Source: Physcia stellaris
Lineage: Eukaryota; Ascomycota; Lecanoromycetes; Caliciales; Physciaceae
Assembly (NCBI GenBank): GCA_018902385.1
Contig: JABSSW010000017.1
Coordinates: forward strand, 1-64,000
Direction: 5' to 3'
Length of the DNA: 64,000 nt
The notes under the pieces were generated by a model. That model was not told where the DNA came from, did not search any database, and worked only from the letters and a program-made list of their open reading frames with translations. A program made the translations under genes and the position numbers. Positions 35,129 to 45,559 of this stretch are shown here, piece by piece (position 1 is the stretch's first letter; every line of letters starts with the position of its first letter).

Positions 35129-38043
35129 CGGCCGATTACTTGATGCCTACAATACTACTGTTTAAGCAGCCTGCTTAGAATTCTCCCAGTAAGTAATCTT
35201 GGTAACTTATTACACGTACGCAGCTGACTTTCTGAACCCTTTCCTAGCCCACGAGGATAGTTATTGTAATATCGTCTCTTGCATTCCGATCAGAGAGCGG
35301 GGCAACTGATTCTGCTGCAGCGACAAGAACAGTGTCAGCTGTTGTGATGATAGTTTTTCAATCCAGTTGGGAGTCCAGAGGGGTTTCCCATAGGTTCGGT
35401 TTTGCACCAGAACAGCACATCTGTGGAGACATCGACAAAGGGCTCAGCCATCGCTGAGCCAACAGCGGCTAGCGCAGTCTCATCCAGTCCAATACATCTG
35501 AGGCATTATCGGCTTCACCAAAAACTTCTTCGGACCATTCAGTCACTATTGGGTTGGCGTGGGGATCCTAGGCAGTTTTCTGCTTTTCGCTCTTTCGAGT
35601 GTTCTACTTCCCGAGAGCGTAGATTACGACGCAATGCAGAGAGTAACGCAGAGGACCTCGCCCATACAAGCCAGCAAGCCCTAGGTTGAACATCGGACAA
35701 CAAATCTTATTATCACGGCCTTTTGCAGGAATTAGAGGTAGACCCGAACGCCAATGCGCCTATGGAGCTTTAGAGGAACCAGATACACGAGACAAGGAAA
35801 TGATCTTGAGACATTGCTGCTAGGATATCATCCGGATGACGATTAGGTCTAAAGAAATTACTTATGGTATATCTATGTTCGCAAAGAACAGTGGTTATTC
35901 CAGGTGATCAAAGTCAATGTTTAGCTGTCTACATGGGAGTCGATTCTTGTCGAGGGATTTCCATTGATTACGTAGCCAAAGCGTTCAGTCGAATTCCGCC
36001 GAAAGAGTTTCGGGCTCCACGTCGAGGGCTCGATGTTCTCACCCCATGCCAAGTGGAGCATTTTCTAGCAGGTTGGTTGATCCATTTCCTTATGCAGTCA
36101 CGTAACTCACGTTTCTATTCCGGAGACGTGCGGCAAAAGATGAGGGGAATTGAAATGGCTCCACATTTCCTTAGCCATCCTCTTCGTATGTTAATATTGT
36201 GCATGATGCACCGATAACCACTTCATGGTGAGGGGCGATCGAGTATTTACCCCAATAATAGAAGCATTCGTCGGGTGGATGATCAAGGGTATGGAATACT
36301 TGTGTTAACGAAATTTTCTTTGACAACGATTTGACCACTCTCCACCCGCATCCCGTAATGTCTTTAATCCACCAATCTTAAACAGTGTGGCGAAGTCTTC
36401 AAGGTCCAAAGACACAAGGGACCCCACCGGCCGTTCTCCTACCTGCACTGATGGATCGCCGACTTGATGCATGGTGCATGGTTGGGGCAGAAGTAAGGCC
36501 GAACTTACTCACGATTGGGCAACGCCGTTTTGCGCGCATTGAAAGACCTTCATATTGGTGAGGCGAGAAGCAAGCACGCACAAAGAAGAATCACTTCCGG
36601 AGGATAAGCAGTATACATATCCATCTACTACGGATGTTGGGCAGTGGCCATCCCGGGAGCATGTGGGACAGAATTCTATCGAATCGATCGTCTGCCCGCT
36701 TTCGTGTTTCACAACATGACTGCACTCTAAGAAGACACGCGCATTGGCATTGGTGTTGCGATCATGTACATTGCCCGCTCGGCTATATGTAAGTAGACGA
36801 TCGCGGAGACACATCCGACGGGTGACACCGGCGCACAGAAATGAACAGATTCATCCATACTTCATGAAGTACGCCCTGCGGGAGCTTGATATGATTACAA
36901 TGGATCCAAGGCACACTAAAGCAGTGTATTAGCTCCAGAGTAGGCTTTCTCGTATTCATACTTTGGTGATGAGGACTCGCTTCTCCAAAGTACTTGAAAA
37001 CATCGAATAATGGCTGAGTTTCACTCATTTCAAACACCTCGATCGTCTGCAGTAACTAGTCTTCTATGATCTCAGGCGTACCCGAGCCCAGTCGTGCTAC
37101 AAGTGCATCAGACCTGGCGTTGTTGATGCAAAGAGCGCAAGGCATTAGTTTATGCAACGGGGCCGTTGGGGATCCATTTAAATGGCTCTTTCCAGAGTGA
37201 AGAATGTGATCGGCTAGGGCACATGCAAACACTATAACCTTAGTCGCCGGCGAGATCACCAATTCCGGAAATCTCTCTTCTCTTGACACGCAGTCTATCG
37301 GGTGAGTGCAGCCGCCACGCTTTAATACGGAGCCTTTAGCCAGAAATACGACGTCAGGCATGCAACGTGTCACTTTATGATCCTCTGAGCCAGAATATGG
37401 CATTCCAATCACGTAATACTAGAGGCTAGAAATTCCGTATGAGGCACAATACGAGCAGATCACGATGGCATGCATTCCCACCAGCAATGCCCAGATGTAG
37501 AGGCAGACTCACCGAGAATATCATCTCGGCGGGGTTTTGACTTAGAATCTTCTCAATTGCTGCGTCCCCCACGCCCCATTATAGAATCTTATTCAATCCT
37601 TACAGAATAACATAATTTTGACGCATGCGGAGTCCTTCTGAGTAAGGTGCTATCGAAATCAGTTGGAGGAAGCTTTGTTCTTTCCCTTATCTTCCTCGTG
37701 AAAGTCATGGGATCGGCAATATGAGATGCGTTATGCAACTGTATCTGTCAGTTCCTTTGTAAATTATCTCGTTATGCAGCTTGATTTGTCATTCTCTCAC
37801 TACATCGTCTCTATCAGAAGTGTGAAGAAGAAATTCTAAGTTCTATGCGTCTTAGCATGGACGCTTAGAGCCGCATTGGGCGTCGATCTATAGAGCGGAC
37901 GAGTATAAAGCTCGTGAAGATTCCGTCTGTTGTGGATTACCCCAGATCACTTCATCAACTGTATTCCAATCTCAGAATTGATCCCTCGGTATTCCAATAA
38001 TTCGAGCTTCCAAAACATCTACAAACACTCAACAAACTCCACC
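35129..38043. other. Interval downstream of the PKS, no supported gene
   Basis: I looked for tailoring enzymes and found none. Minus-strand open frames at 37412-37056 and 36814-36509 have some protein-like composition; the second contains CSHVVKHESG and EFCPTC, a possible zinc-ribbon-like Cys pattern. No spliced model could be closed. Plus-strand frames at 35402-35689 and 35864-36217 show no motif. The last 140 bases carry the promoter of the small secreted protein. Confidence 0.35.
37904..37909 (+). promoter_or_regulatory. TATA box of the small secreted protein gene
   Basis: TATAAA lies 135 bases before the ATG at 38044, in the context GAGTATAAAGC. Distance and sequence fit a strong core promoter with a long leader. 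Confidence 0.5.
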
Positions 38044-38449
38044 ATGAAAATATCCTACCTCGTTGCATGTACTCTTCCACTGTTCGGCCTAGCCCGAGCA
38101 TCCGTTATCACCCATCCCAATGAGGAAATTCTTGTCGAAGTTGTCGCGCACGAAAGGCCTCATCATGCTATGTCGTCCTCGAATGAGGATGTCTTACGAT
38201 ATCTTCGGGCTAGTTACGAGCTCAACTACCAAGAAGCGAAGGCGGTGTTGTTGGGCAACTTTGGCGGTAAGTAATTGCTTCTTCTATCGTCAAATCCAAT
38301 CATGGGATGACTACTGAATTTGGTATCTAGACGACTGCCCCGGATTGGGGCAGGCTTGTTCGTGGGGCACCTGTTGTAGGCCTTTGCATTGCAACCGTAC
38401 GCCCGACGGCAGACAACAGATATGTGAAGTGAAACAGAAGTGGCCCTAG
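38044..38449 (+). CDS. Small secreted cysteine-rich protein with knottin-like Cys spacing
   Basis: Two exons (38044-38266 and 38331-38449) join in phase to 113 aa. Residues 1-20 are a clear signal peptide (MKISYLVACTLPLFGLARA). A pro-like region of about 55 residues without Cys follows. The second exon encodes the last ~40 residues with six Cys spaced C-x6-C-x4-CC-x4-C-x10-C. That is the order and approximate spacing of an inhibitor cystine knot. The exon border separates the pro-region from the Cys module, as is common for such peptides. It may be an effector or antimicrobial peptide; no activity can be inferred. It has its own TATA box. No relatives are recognised. Confidence 0.75.
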
Positions 38450-38829
38450 GCTTAACTTCAGACTGGCTTAGGCGCCAGAACCGACAGAAGGATGTTCAGG
38501 GCTTGGTATACAGAGTACGTTGAGTCACAGGACGGTATTGGGTGGAAGAGATGCGATGCCCTCACCCAACTTGTACACCCCAGAACTTTGGATGTATTTA
38601 ATCGAGGGTTGAGCTGAGTGGTTGGCCAGAACTTGCTAATTAGTTTAATTAACTCAATAATGACGGATCGAGTACAGTTGAATATTGTGTCCTTAACACT
38701 TGTTACTCGTTATGCCAACCTGCGTGATCGTTGCCGGACTCGAAGGAGTTAGATAAAGTGAACGTGCATGTTGTTGAAATATCATGATTGCATCATTACT
38801 GTCTGGTTCGTTCTTAGAATTGCCTCCAA

Positions 38830-39174
38830 ATTCGACTGGCTGGACCAGGATGCTGAAGCAATGAGACGAAATTGCAGTGACTGAGACTTGACACGTCTAT
38901 ATAGGCGATTTTCTTTTTCGAGCTTCTGGCTTTTGCATCTTTCGTCTCTTCTTTTTTCACTCACTCAGGTTTCAATGGTCGTTTTTTTGCGTATCAACTT
39001 CACTCCGGCAAAAGACTCTGTCGAATAGACAGAGAGAGTTCTGTTTCGACATAGTGGCAGTTTCAATTTGGCGCTTCCTGATCCCCGTGGGTATACTGCT
39101 TGCTAGAAACTATCGCCCACACACCCATCAATACTATTTTGTTGTTCTAGCAATCAGACGAATAAGGCTTTAGC
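38830..39174 (+). repeat. Dispersed repeat, copy 3
   Basis: Same family and orientation as 115-405 and 736-1143. It starts with GACTGGCTGGACCAGGATGC and ends with TTGTTGTTCTAGCAATCAGA and GGCTTTAGCC. It keeps a middle block (CTTTTGCATCTTTCGTCTCTTC) also seen in copy 2, and the CACTCCGGCA block also seen in copy 1, so it may be the most complete form. Many C-to-T differences from the other copies are visible. Confidence 0.7.
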
Positions 39175-39370
39175 CAAGCTTAGCAAATCTTTCTAACACA
39201 CCCTATACGCTGAGCCTACCGCCAAACGCCCCCCATGCAGACCAAACAAATCGTTCAATTCTGCAATTTTTGCGAGCAACATATCCTTTTGGTCGATCTC
39301 TTCGCCGATTAGGTATTTGGCCTCCATTTTCGTCAGTTTCGTGAAGTGCTCACCCCCATAGCAGCAATGG

Positions 39371-39480
39371 CCTAGTCGTTCAGGCCTCCAGAGTGCCCAC
39401 CCCCTTGTGCGGCAGAATAGACCTAGTCGTTCAGATCAATCATGATCTTGTCGTTTAGATCAATAGGCTTAGTCGTTCAG
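39371..39480 (+). repeat. Short repeat of CTTAGTCGTTCAG motif
   Basis: Four copies of a 13-base motif (CCTAGTCGTTCAG at 39371 and 39422, CTTGTCGTTTAG near 39448, CTTAGTCGTTCAG at 39468) lie within 110 bases, the last two about 20 bases apart. It is probably a decayed minisatellite. The interval up to 40029 is otherwise empty apart from a TCATTTGGGTGAC motif at 39861. Confidence 0.6.
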
Positions 39481-40029
39481 GCCGTTCATGAGTGCTCACG
39501 TCGTCCCTTACAGACCTTCTAGCCCTGAGATGATGACACTCCCATACAGTGCATTCGGCACGCTCTCGTATCAACTTCATGCTCTTACTCCACTATAAGG
39601 CCTCGAACCCCATATATTCCTCACTTCAACCGCTTTATGGATATAGAAGTAGGCATTGCCATACAGTTTTGATTCATTTGTTCATCATTGAAGCGTTCAT
39701 CGACTGCGCGTCACGATCAGCCATCAAAATTAATGTCACAAATTCTCATTGATCATTTTATAAACACAAAACTCAGTTCTCGAACGATGTAGATTGAAAT
39801 GGCAAAATAATATGTTGGTGTTGATGGATTGTCAACGTTCATAAATCGGGATCATGCTTCTCATTTGGGTGACGGCGAAAGGCTTGGAAAGTGGTAAAGG
39901 GGAAAGCTGCGCTAATTACTGATTAGTTAAGGTGATTAGTGATGAGAAAGTCAAAGGGCCAGCCAGCCGTGGAGAAAACGTGGGGACCTCGCCATAGAAT
40001 AGCATTTCTAGCAGTCGTCGTGAGTGGGA

Positions 40030-42441
40030 ATGACTAAGCCAGACGACCAATCAAATCATGTCCTCAAGTGGTTTTCCATGGGAAACCATTTCGTTCTGCC
40101 TAACCACGACAATAGATCCCATAACATGGCTTCATATCCTGCCCCGGAAGAGGCAACCGGCGTGTTTTCTTGGGAAAGAACTGGCATAGATCGACGACAG
40201 TTTTACATATTGACCCGACTATTGGAAATCAAAGACAGGCAGCAGAAGGCACCCTCGAAGCTCCCCGCCAAAGGGACAGAGTCCAGCGCAAGTCTCGGAC
40301 AAGACACTCACAGTGACCATGATATTGCTGAATTTGAAGACGATTCTATTCAATTTGGGCAACTTGCCCACGAGAAAACTGCTGACAGTCTCAAGCAACA
40401 TTTCTTGGATAGGCTAGCCGAAGTCCTCGCACGCGAGAAGGGCTCCGCGTCTCGTCATAAGACTTACCAGAAGCGCCAAAAGCGTAAGAAGGCATGTAGC
40501 GAAGGTTTTACAAAAGGGCATACAGCTGCAGCAGCTTTATTGGAACGAGAAGGCTCTGCTGTTGTTATCGTGGCCAAAAACCGTGGGCTGGACGGGGAAG
40601 ATCGAGACATGATAAAGAGACTGTCAATTTGGATTCGAGTCATGGCCGAGACAGGCGAGAGAAATCTTCCCAACGACTCTTTTTGGAATCACATGTTGCG
40701 ATTCTGTCGAGCTCGCTTAAGCTTTTACATCCAAGAAATTTCTGGCGTGGCGCGAGATCTGGGACTTGTTGAAAACGCTTCGATAATGGACCAACCCAAA
40801 AATGAATGGATCCGGCTTGTCGCCCTTTGCGACACACTGCAAAATCAGGACCCTGAGTCGCTAGAGATAAGATCTCTCTCAGATCTCGCATGCTTAGCTT
40901 ATCAAATACGGTCGTCCTCAATAACGATTGCGCTGCCCCAATTGATATTGACAAAGGCCAAAGCGCTGGAAAAGAATGTCGCCTTACTTGGTCGATACCG
41001 TGCTGCCTACGAAACATTCAGAAAAGCTGCTATGCATTTCTCAGCCTTCCGAAATCTAGAAATACAGAGTATTGATTTAATCAACCTAGAAAATATACCT
41101 CTCGATCTTCCCTTCCTCACGGGCACCTTACGTAAATTACGGCTTGAAGGCTTGTCTTTTGGATCAAAGCACACTGCTCAGTCTTTACTCCGTGATTGCC
41201 AAGCCCATCGTAGCTATCACGCCGAGGTGCAATTGTTGGTGGACTTGGAAAAAAGAACACAGAGTGAGCCTTCTGTGGACGTTTTTCCATATTTGGGTAT
41301 CAGCAAAAAATCTTGTTTTCTTTGTGGCGAGCTTCTGAGTTCTTTTCCGTACTACCGTACGCGAGGATCACATGGGAAGGTTTACAGCCTTTGGGATATT
41401 CCAGAAATATCGGGTCTCAATACCCATTTCCTCTTCCAACTTGAAGCTGCCTTGATCAAAACTCGAAATCAGCTTGAGGTTTCTGTAGAGAAAGCTTTCC
41501 ACGATAAGAAAAAGGTGAAGCTGCCACTGGTCCCCGAGTCCACGGCGGGTATTTCAACCGAGACGGGTTCGAATAGTGTCCAACGCCGACTTCGTCACCG
41601 AGCGAAAGTCGAAAATAGACTGAACCTTGGCCAAGATGACGCGGAGAAGCCATTCAGGCCAGAGTTCGAGCCTTACGGCCCAGAGCTATGGCATGTCCTT
41701 GCAGCTTTACTACCTGGTAAGGGAGGTGAACCATCACTCGTCAAAGTCCCGATCGTAGGCATTCCCGATGATTACCACGCTGATGATAGTTTCTGTGGCG
41801 TAACCCCTTGTCTCAATGAATTCTGGGGTCTACGCGATCGCGACAAGTCGATGCTCCAATTTGAAGCCACAAACCAAGCAATAGCAACAACCAATGGTCT
41901 TTACTACATCTATTGGACGGCCGATGACAATGCCGATCCTAATGAATTCTTACTGAAGCTCTTGCACGAAATCGTTCCTGAGTTGCCAATTCATCGCCGC
42001 TTCTGGTGCGGACATGTGTTCATTTTCAGAGTAAACAATGGTCAATCTGGATATGAATTCAGATTCGTTGACATTGCTGAGGAGTTTCTGGGCGCTCGAC
42101 AGCTGATGTCCACCATTTTCAAGCACTACTTCAAGATCACGCATTTAGAAGAGAAAGTGAACGACGATGCTTATTTTGCTGAGCTAGATCAGGATCGAGA
42201 GCGAGCCAAGACCCTCATTTTCGAAAGGATGACTCCGGAGGAAAAGCAGTTACTTAAGCGTTATCCACCGAATATGCTCGATTACCTCATGATGAGACCG
42301 GGCAAATACGCATATGATTGGATCCCAATGGGTATTCGGCCTTGTCCAGAAGACCCGAGCCGCGTATTGATTGAAGGCTACCATGTACCTACAACCTTAG
42401 AGCAAATGGACTGGCAAGGGTTTGAGAGCAGTCAATTGTAG
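40030..42441 (+). CDS. OTT_1508-type deaminase-fold protein
   Basis: A single-exon protein of about 803 aa. It appears to belong to the OTT_1508-like group of the nucleic-acid/nucleotide deaminase superfamily, known mainly by sequence from fungi; the substrate is not established. The Zn-binding and catalytic set looks complete: SYHAEVQLL supplies His and Glu (near residue 400), and SKKSCFLCGELL supplies the two Cys. After it comes the family-typical RTRGSHGKVYSLW. The N-terminal 380 residues are helical. The C-terminal 250 residues (from about WHVLAALLPG) are a conserved-looking region I do not recognise. The first ATG at 40030 is chosen; 40126 (MASYPAPEE) is a later option. Lack of introns over 2.4 kb contrasts with its neighbours and suggests a young or retro-derived gene. 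Confidence 0.75.
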   Translation: MTKPDDQSNHVLKWFSMGNHFVLPNHDNRSHNMASYPAPEEATGVFSWERTGIDRRQFYILTRLLEIKDRQQKAPSKLPAKGTESSASLGQDTHSDHDIAEFEDDSIQFGQLAHEKTADSLKQHFLDRLAEVLAREKGSASRHKTYQKRQKRKKACSEGFTKGHTAAAALLEREGSAVVIVAKNRGLDGEDRDMIKRLSIWIRVMAETGERNLPNDSFWNHMLRFCRARLSFYIQEISGVARDLGLVENASIMDQPKNEWIRLVALCDTLQNQDPESLEIRSLSDLACLAYQIRSSSITIALPQLILTKAKALEKNVALLGRYRAAYETFRKAAMHFSAFRNLEIQSIDLINLENIPLDLPFLTGTLRKLRLEGLSFGSKHTAQSLLRDCQAHRSYHAEVQLLVDLEKRTQSEPSVDVFPYLGISKKSCFLCGELLSSFPYYRTRGSHGKVYSLWDIPEISGLNTHFLFQLEAALIKTRNQLEVSVEKAFHDKKKVKLPLVPESTAGISTETGSNSVQRRLRHRAKVENRLNLGQDDAEKPFRPEFEPYGPELWHVLAALLPGKGGEPSLVKVPIVGIPDDYHADDSFCGVTPCLNEFWGLRDRDKSMLQFEATNQAIATTNGLYYIYWTADDNADPNEFLLKLLHEIVPELPIHRRFWCGHVFIFRVNNGQSGYEFRFVDIAEEFLGARQLMSTIFKHYFKITHLEEKVNDDAYFAELDQDRERAKTLIFERMTPEEKQLLKRYPPNMLDYLMMRPGKYAYDWIPMGIRPCPEDPSRVLIEGYHVPTTLEQMDWQGFESSQL

Positions 42442-43615
42442 CCACGAGAGGAGTCTAGCAGACTTCTCACCGCATTCACAGAACAGCTCTCGAATATTAC
42501 TCCTGCCTACGTGTGCAGGGTTTTGCCGAAAGGGTTTTCCTTCCTTGCTCTTAGTAATCCAGGTAGATCCGCCACGAGAAGGCAGAATGTATATCTTAGG
42601 TCGGATTTGTCAGATTCTTAAAGGAAAAGGATCTGGTTATCAAGATACATCAAGTCGTTGATTTTTCAGCTTCCACAGCTTTCCCACCGTGCCACCGATC
42701 AACAGCTCCTCCAAGAATCCCAACCATCATCGAATCATGGTCTTCACTTCTTCTATGAACGGATCAGACAAGCGAATGGTGATTCCACTGCATTAATGCC
42801 TACATTCGATCCTCTTCTCTGTTACGAATGATTGACAGAGTTTGAGGAAGTGTGAATGACGATCCATCCACTGTAACTGTTAGAGTGCGCCAACTTGTGA
42901 TCCTTTTTCTAGAGACTCTACATCGCATTCAACCATTGCTGCTGACACACTTTGCGCACGGAGGTTAGTCGGCGCAGAATGGAAAAGTTAGCGTTAGAAG
43001 GGTATCTCTCGAGAAGAGTATGTTCGGAACATATGATGATACGTAGTAGAAATGGCGAGTGCGTTAATCCCATGCTCGAAGGAAGCTCTATAATTTGGCT
43101 TCTGCTGCCCGGGCTCCTCAAGCAGGAATGCCGGTGTTCTAGATGGCATTGTTCTAGGAGCTCCGACGAAAACGGTCCGTCAGTTGGAGACTCCTCAAGC
43201 AACCCTATTCTGTTTTACCAGAGAGACACCTATCGTCGAAAGCCACATGGATCGCTTATATCGAGTTGACGCGACCTCCACAGCCCTGGTTCTATCTTAA
43301 GCTTTCTGCATTTAGAAGCATCTACGCTCAGAGACTCTGGCCAGTGAAGTCTTGTTACATACCAAATTCCAAAATGACAGCCTCAATCGTGAAGCTATGT
43401 TGGAACATGGAATACTAAGAACTTATTCATCGTCACCTGATATTCAGATTTAAAGGTCCGATTGTTTCCATTTCAATCATCAATTTCCCGTACGGAGTAT
43501 CGCATATCGCATATATCGCATATGCCGCACGTATTAGTACTCAATGCTGCCATGCAGATACCTGATAGTTAGTCAATCAATCAATGCCTGAATCGGTGTG
43601 CTATAGCCTTTCAAC
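42442..43615. other. Intergenic, no gene seen
   Basis: Only short unsupported ORFs occur. A microsatellite-like stretch of ATCGCATAT units (ATCGCATATCGCATATATCG) lies near 43499-43525, shortly before the secreted-protein gene. Confidence 0.5.
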
Positions 43616-44317
43616 ATGCTACCCCTCACCTTCTGGCCATATTTCCTTTCAATCATTGTCTTTCCATTACCGACGCTACAGGTAAACGTCCGCCATTCTT
43701 TCTTTCGCGGAAACGCCGATTGCAACAATCTCCTCCCAGGCGTCTGCTGCCTTGCAATACCCCCAAAGCCCCAAAGAATTTTTCCTGGAGACAGATATCC
43801 TGATTATCCCTGGTCCGTCGAGGTCAGCAGCCTCTACGCCAACGAGATTGCGGCCGTATGGGAGAAGCGCGGTGACGCCGAAGGCTGCTCTGGTACGCCA
43901 GCGCGGACGATGATCGCACCCCCAAGCACGTTCCACACTTATTATTGGGGTGACTTTGGTACTGGAGTCCACAAAAGATTCACGGGCGCAAGTTACATCC
44001 TTTTGCCCAAAACGCTTCCTCCTACTGGCTCATCATCGCTGTGGCTTGGTGCGGAGGGGCTACTGGCGCTTGCGTGGGGAGGTGGAAAATGGGTCTCCGA
44101 GCGAGGGAGGAATGCGGGACTTACAGGCCTGGGTGGGCTTAGAAGGCGAAGTATGAACCCAAACGAAGCGACTGCGTACCTAGCGCCGCCGGCGTGGTGG
44201 AGGTATCCTGATGTGATCACTATCAATGGGACGGACTATCTCTCTAGCAACACGTCGGCGCTCGATTACCACGATATCGATGGACATGTCGTCGATTTGG
44301 CAAGCATTGGATTGTGA
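43616..44317 (+). CDS. Secreted protein of unknown function
   Basis: A single-exon 233-aa protein with a strong signal peptide (FWPYFLSIIVFPLPTLQ). The mature N-terminus has clustered Cys (DCNNLLPGVCC) and a further Cys in EGCSGTP. That leaves four mature Cys, enough for two disulfides. The rest is Trp/Tyr/Gly rich, ending with a DYHDIDGHVVDL segment and two N-glycosylation sites (NGT, NTS). It does not resemble an enzyme I know. The start is the ATG directly before the hydrophobic stretch. It is likely an extracellular protein of an ascomycete-specific family. Confidence 0.65.
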   Translation: MLPLTFWPYFLSIIVFPLPTLQVNVRHSFFRGNADCNNLLPGVCCLAIPPKPQRIFPGDRYPDYPWSVEVSSLYANEIAAVWEKRGDAEGCSGTPARTMIAPPSTFHTYYWGDFGTGVHKRFTGASYILLPKTLPPTGSSSLWLGAEGLLALAWGGGKWVSERGRNAGLTGLGGLRRRSMNPNEATAYLAPPAWWRYPDVITINGTDYLSSNTSALDYHDIDGHVVDLASIGL

Positions 44318-44788
44318 ATTACAACGTTCCTCATGTCTCTGGTTACTCGCTTCCAGGGACAGTTTTGGATTGTCCCCAAAGCATATTAATGCTTTTCGTG
44401 AAAACGCATCAGCTATTATTATCAAGCACGTTTAGGATGATTCTTCACCTGGTGAATCCGAGACGATGATGCGAATGCCCAGCGGCAAGATCTTCTGGCT
44501 ATTCGCCAACGAGTCACAAGGCAGCAGCTGTGATGCATTCGTCATTTACATCTAATTTTGACACCAGGAGTTCAAAGGGCTCGATAAAACAATAAGTCAG
44601 AGAAGAATCGATACTGGAATCCATTGCCCTAACTTCACGGCTTGAAGTCATGAAACTTCTGATTTCGAATCTGCTATGTGCCAAACCAGTCACACTGAAC
44701 CCCGGTCGATTAGTGAAGCCCAAGACACGCTCATAATAATCACAAAGTCACGCAAAATTCCTTTTCTGGTCTTGGCTCTATTGCCTAG

Positions 44789-44796
44789 TATATAAA
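44789..44796 (+). promoter_or_regulatory. TATA box upstream of the 44966 gene
   Basis: TATATAAA lies 170 bases before the ATG at 44966. The interval between is A/C rich, as is usual for fungal leaders. Confidence 0.45.
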
Positions 44797-44965
44797 CCCC
44801 CATTTTCCCAGTAGTACATCAATCAATAATTCAAAAACTCAGTCCTGGAGACTACAACCTGCCATATCAAAGCACAGAAGAACAAAGCCTACTTACACAA
44901 GACTCGTAAAACAACAACGTGCACAAGGAATAAAATCGAAATTCAGCGACGGCCTTAGCACCACC

Positions 44966-45559
44966 ATGCCTATCATCGCCCATCCCACATTATCAATCTA
45001 CAACGACTCAACATATCAAGACCTCTTCGAGATCCGCGAATCGCTATGCAGTCTCCTAAAAAGCAGAAAAGTCTGGTTTGGCCTTATCCGCAATACTAAT
45101 ATCAGAGAATTCAACAAGGATGTCCGCACCAATATCAAAGCTCTGCGAGCGAACGCTCTATACAAAGCAGGCAAAGACGACGAATTCGGGAAATGTTTAA
45201 ACGCGCTACACCGCAGGACAGGCGACACTCGCTCTATAACCTACGGTGTTGACTTAAGACTGTTCGAGGAGTCGAGGTTACAACTTCGCAAAAGTTTCGA
45301 AATTTTAGAGCAACGTATTTGGCAGGCGATCGAGGCGAATGGAGAAGAGGCGAAGTTGGGAAAGCTTCTTTTGAAGCCGTTTTTGAAGTGGGAGAATCGA
45401 GATCATGTATCTCATGCACAAGTTGGGGGGACCGTTGCCCGGACAGAAGAAGTGGCGTGGTTGGGAGAGGCCCATTTGAAGTCGTTGTTGAAAAAGAAGA
45501 TTGAAGAAGATTTTTGGGATCAATTCGCGATTGAAAGGGGTTCAGAGACCAGCAGCTAA
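44966..45559 (+). CDS. Hypothetical intracellular protein
   Basis: A 197-aa single-exon frame with helical, charged composition and no signal peptide or membrane segment. Notable parts are ESLCSLLKSRKVWFG near the start, a central basic stretch (RNTNIREFNKDVR), and a C-terminal amphipathic repeat in which LGKLLLKPFLKWE and LKSLLKKKIEEDFWD echo each other. The ATG follows ACCACC, a good fungal start context, and a TATA box lies 170 bases upstream. I do not recognise a family. Confidence 0.5.
   Translation: MPIIAHPTLSIYNDSTYQDLFEIRESLCSLLKSRKVWFGLIRNTNIREFNKDVRTNIKALRANALYKAGKDDEFGKCLNALHRRTGDTRSITYGVDLRLFEESRLQLRKSFEILEQRIWQAIEANGEEAKLGKLLLKPFLKWENRDHVSHAQVGGTVARTEEVAWLGEAHLKSLLKKKIEEDFWDQFAIERGSETSS

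Noticed and set aside
35402-36217. Tailoring gene immediately downstream of the PKS
   Set aside because: The two open frames have no enzyme motifs and no splice signals connecting them.
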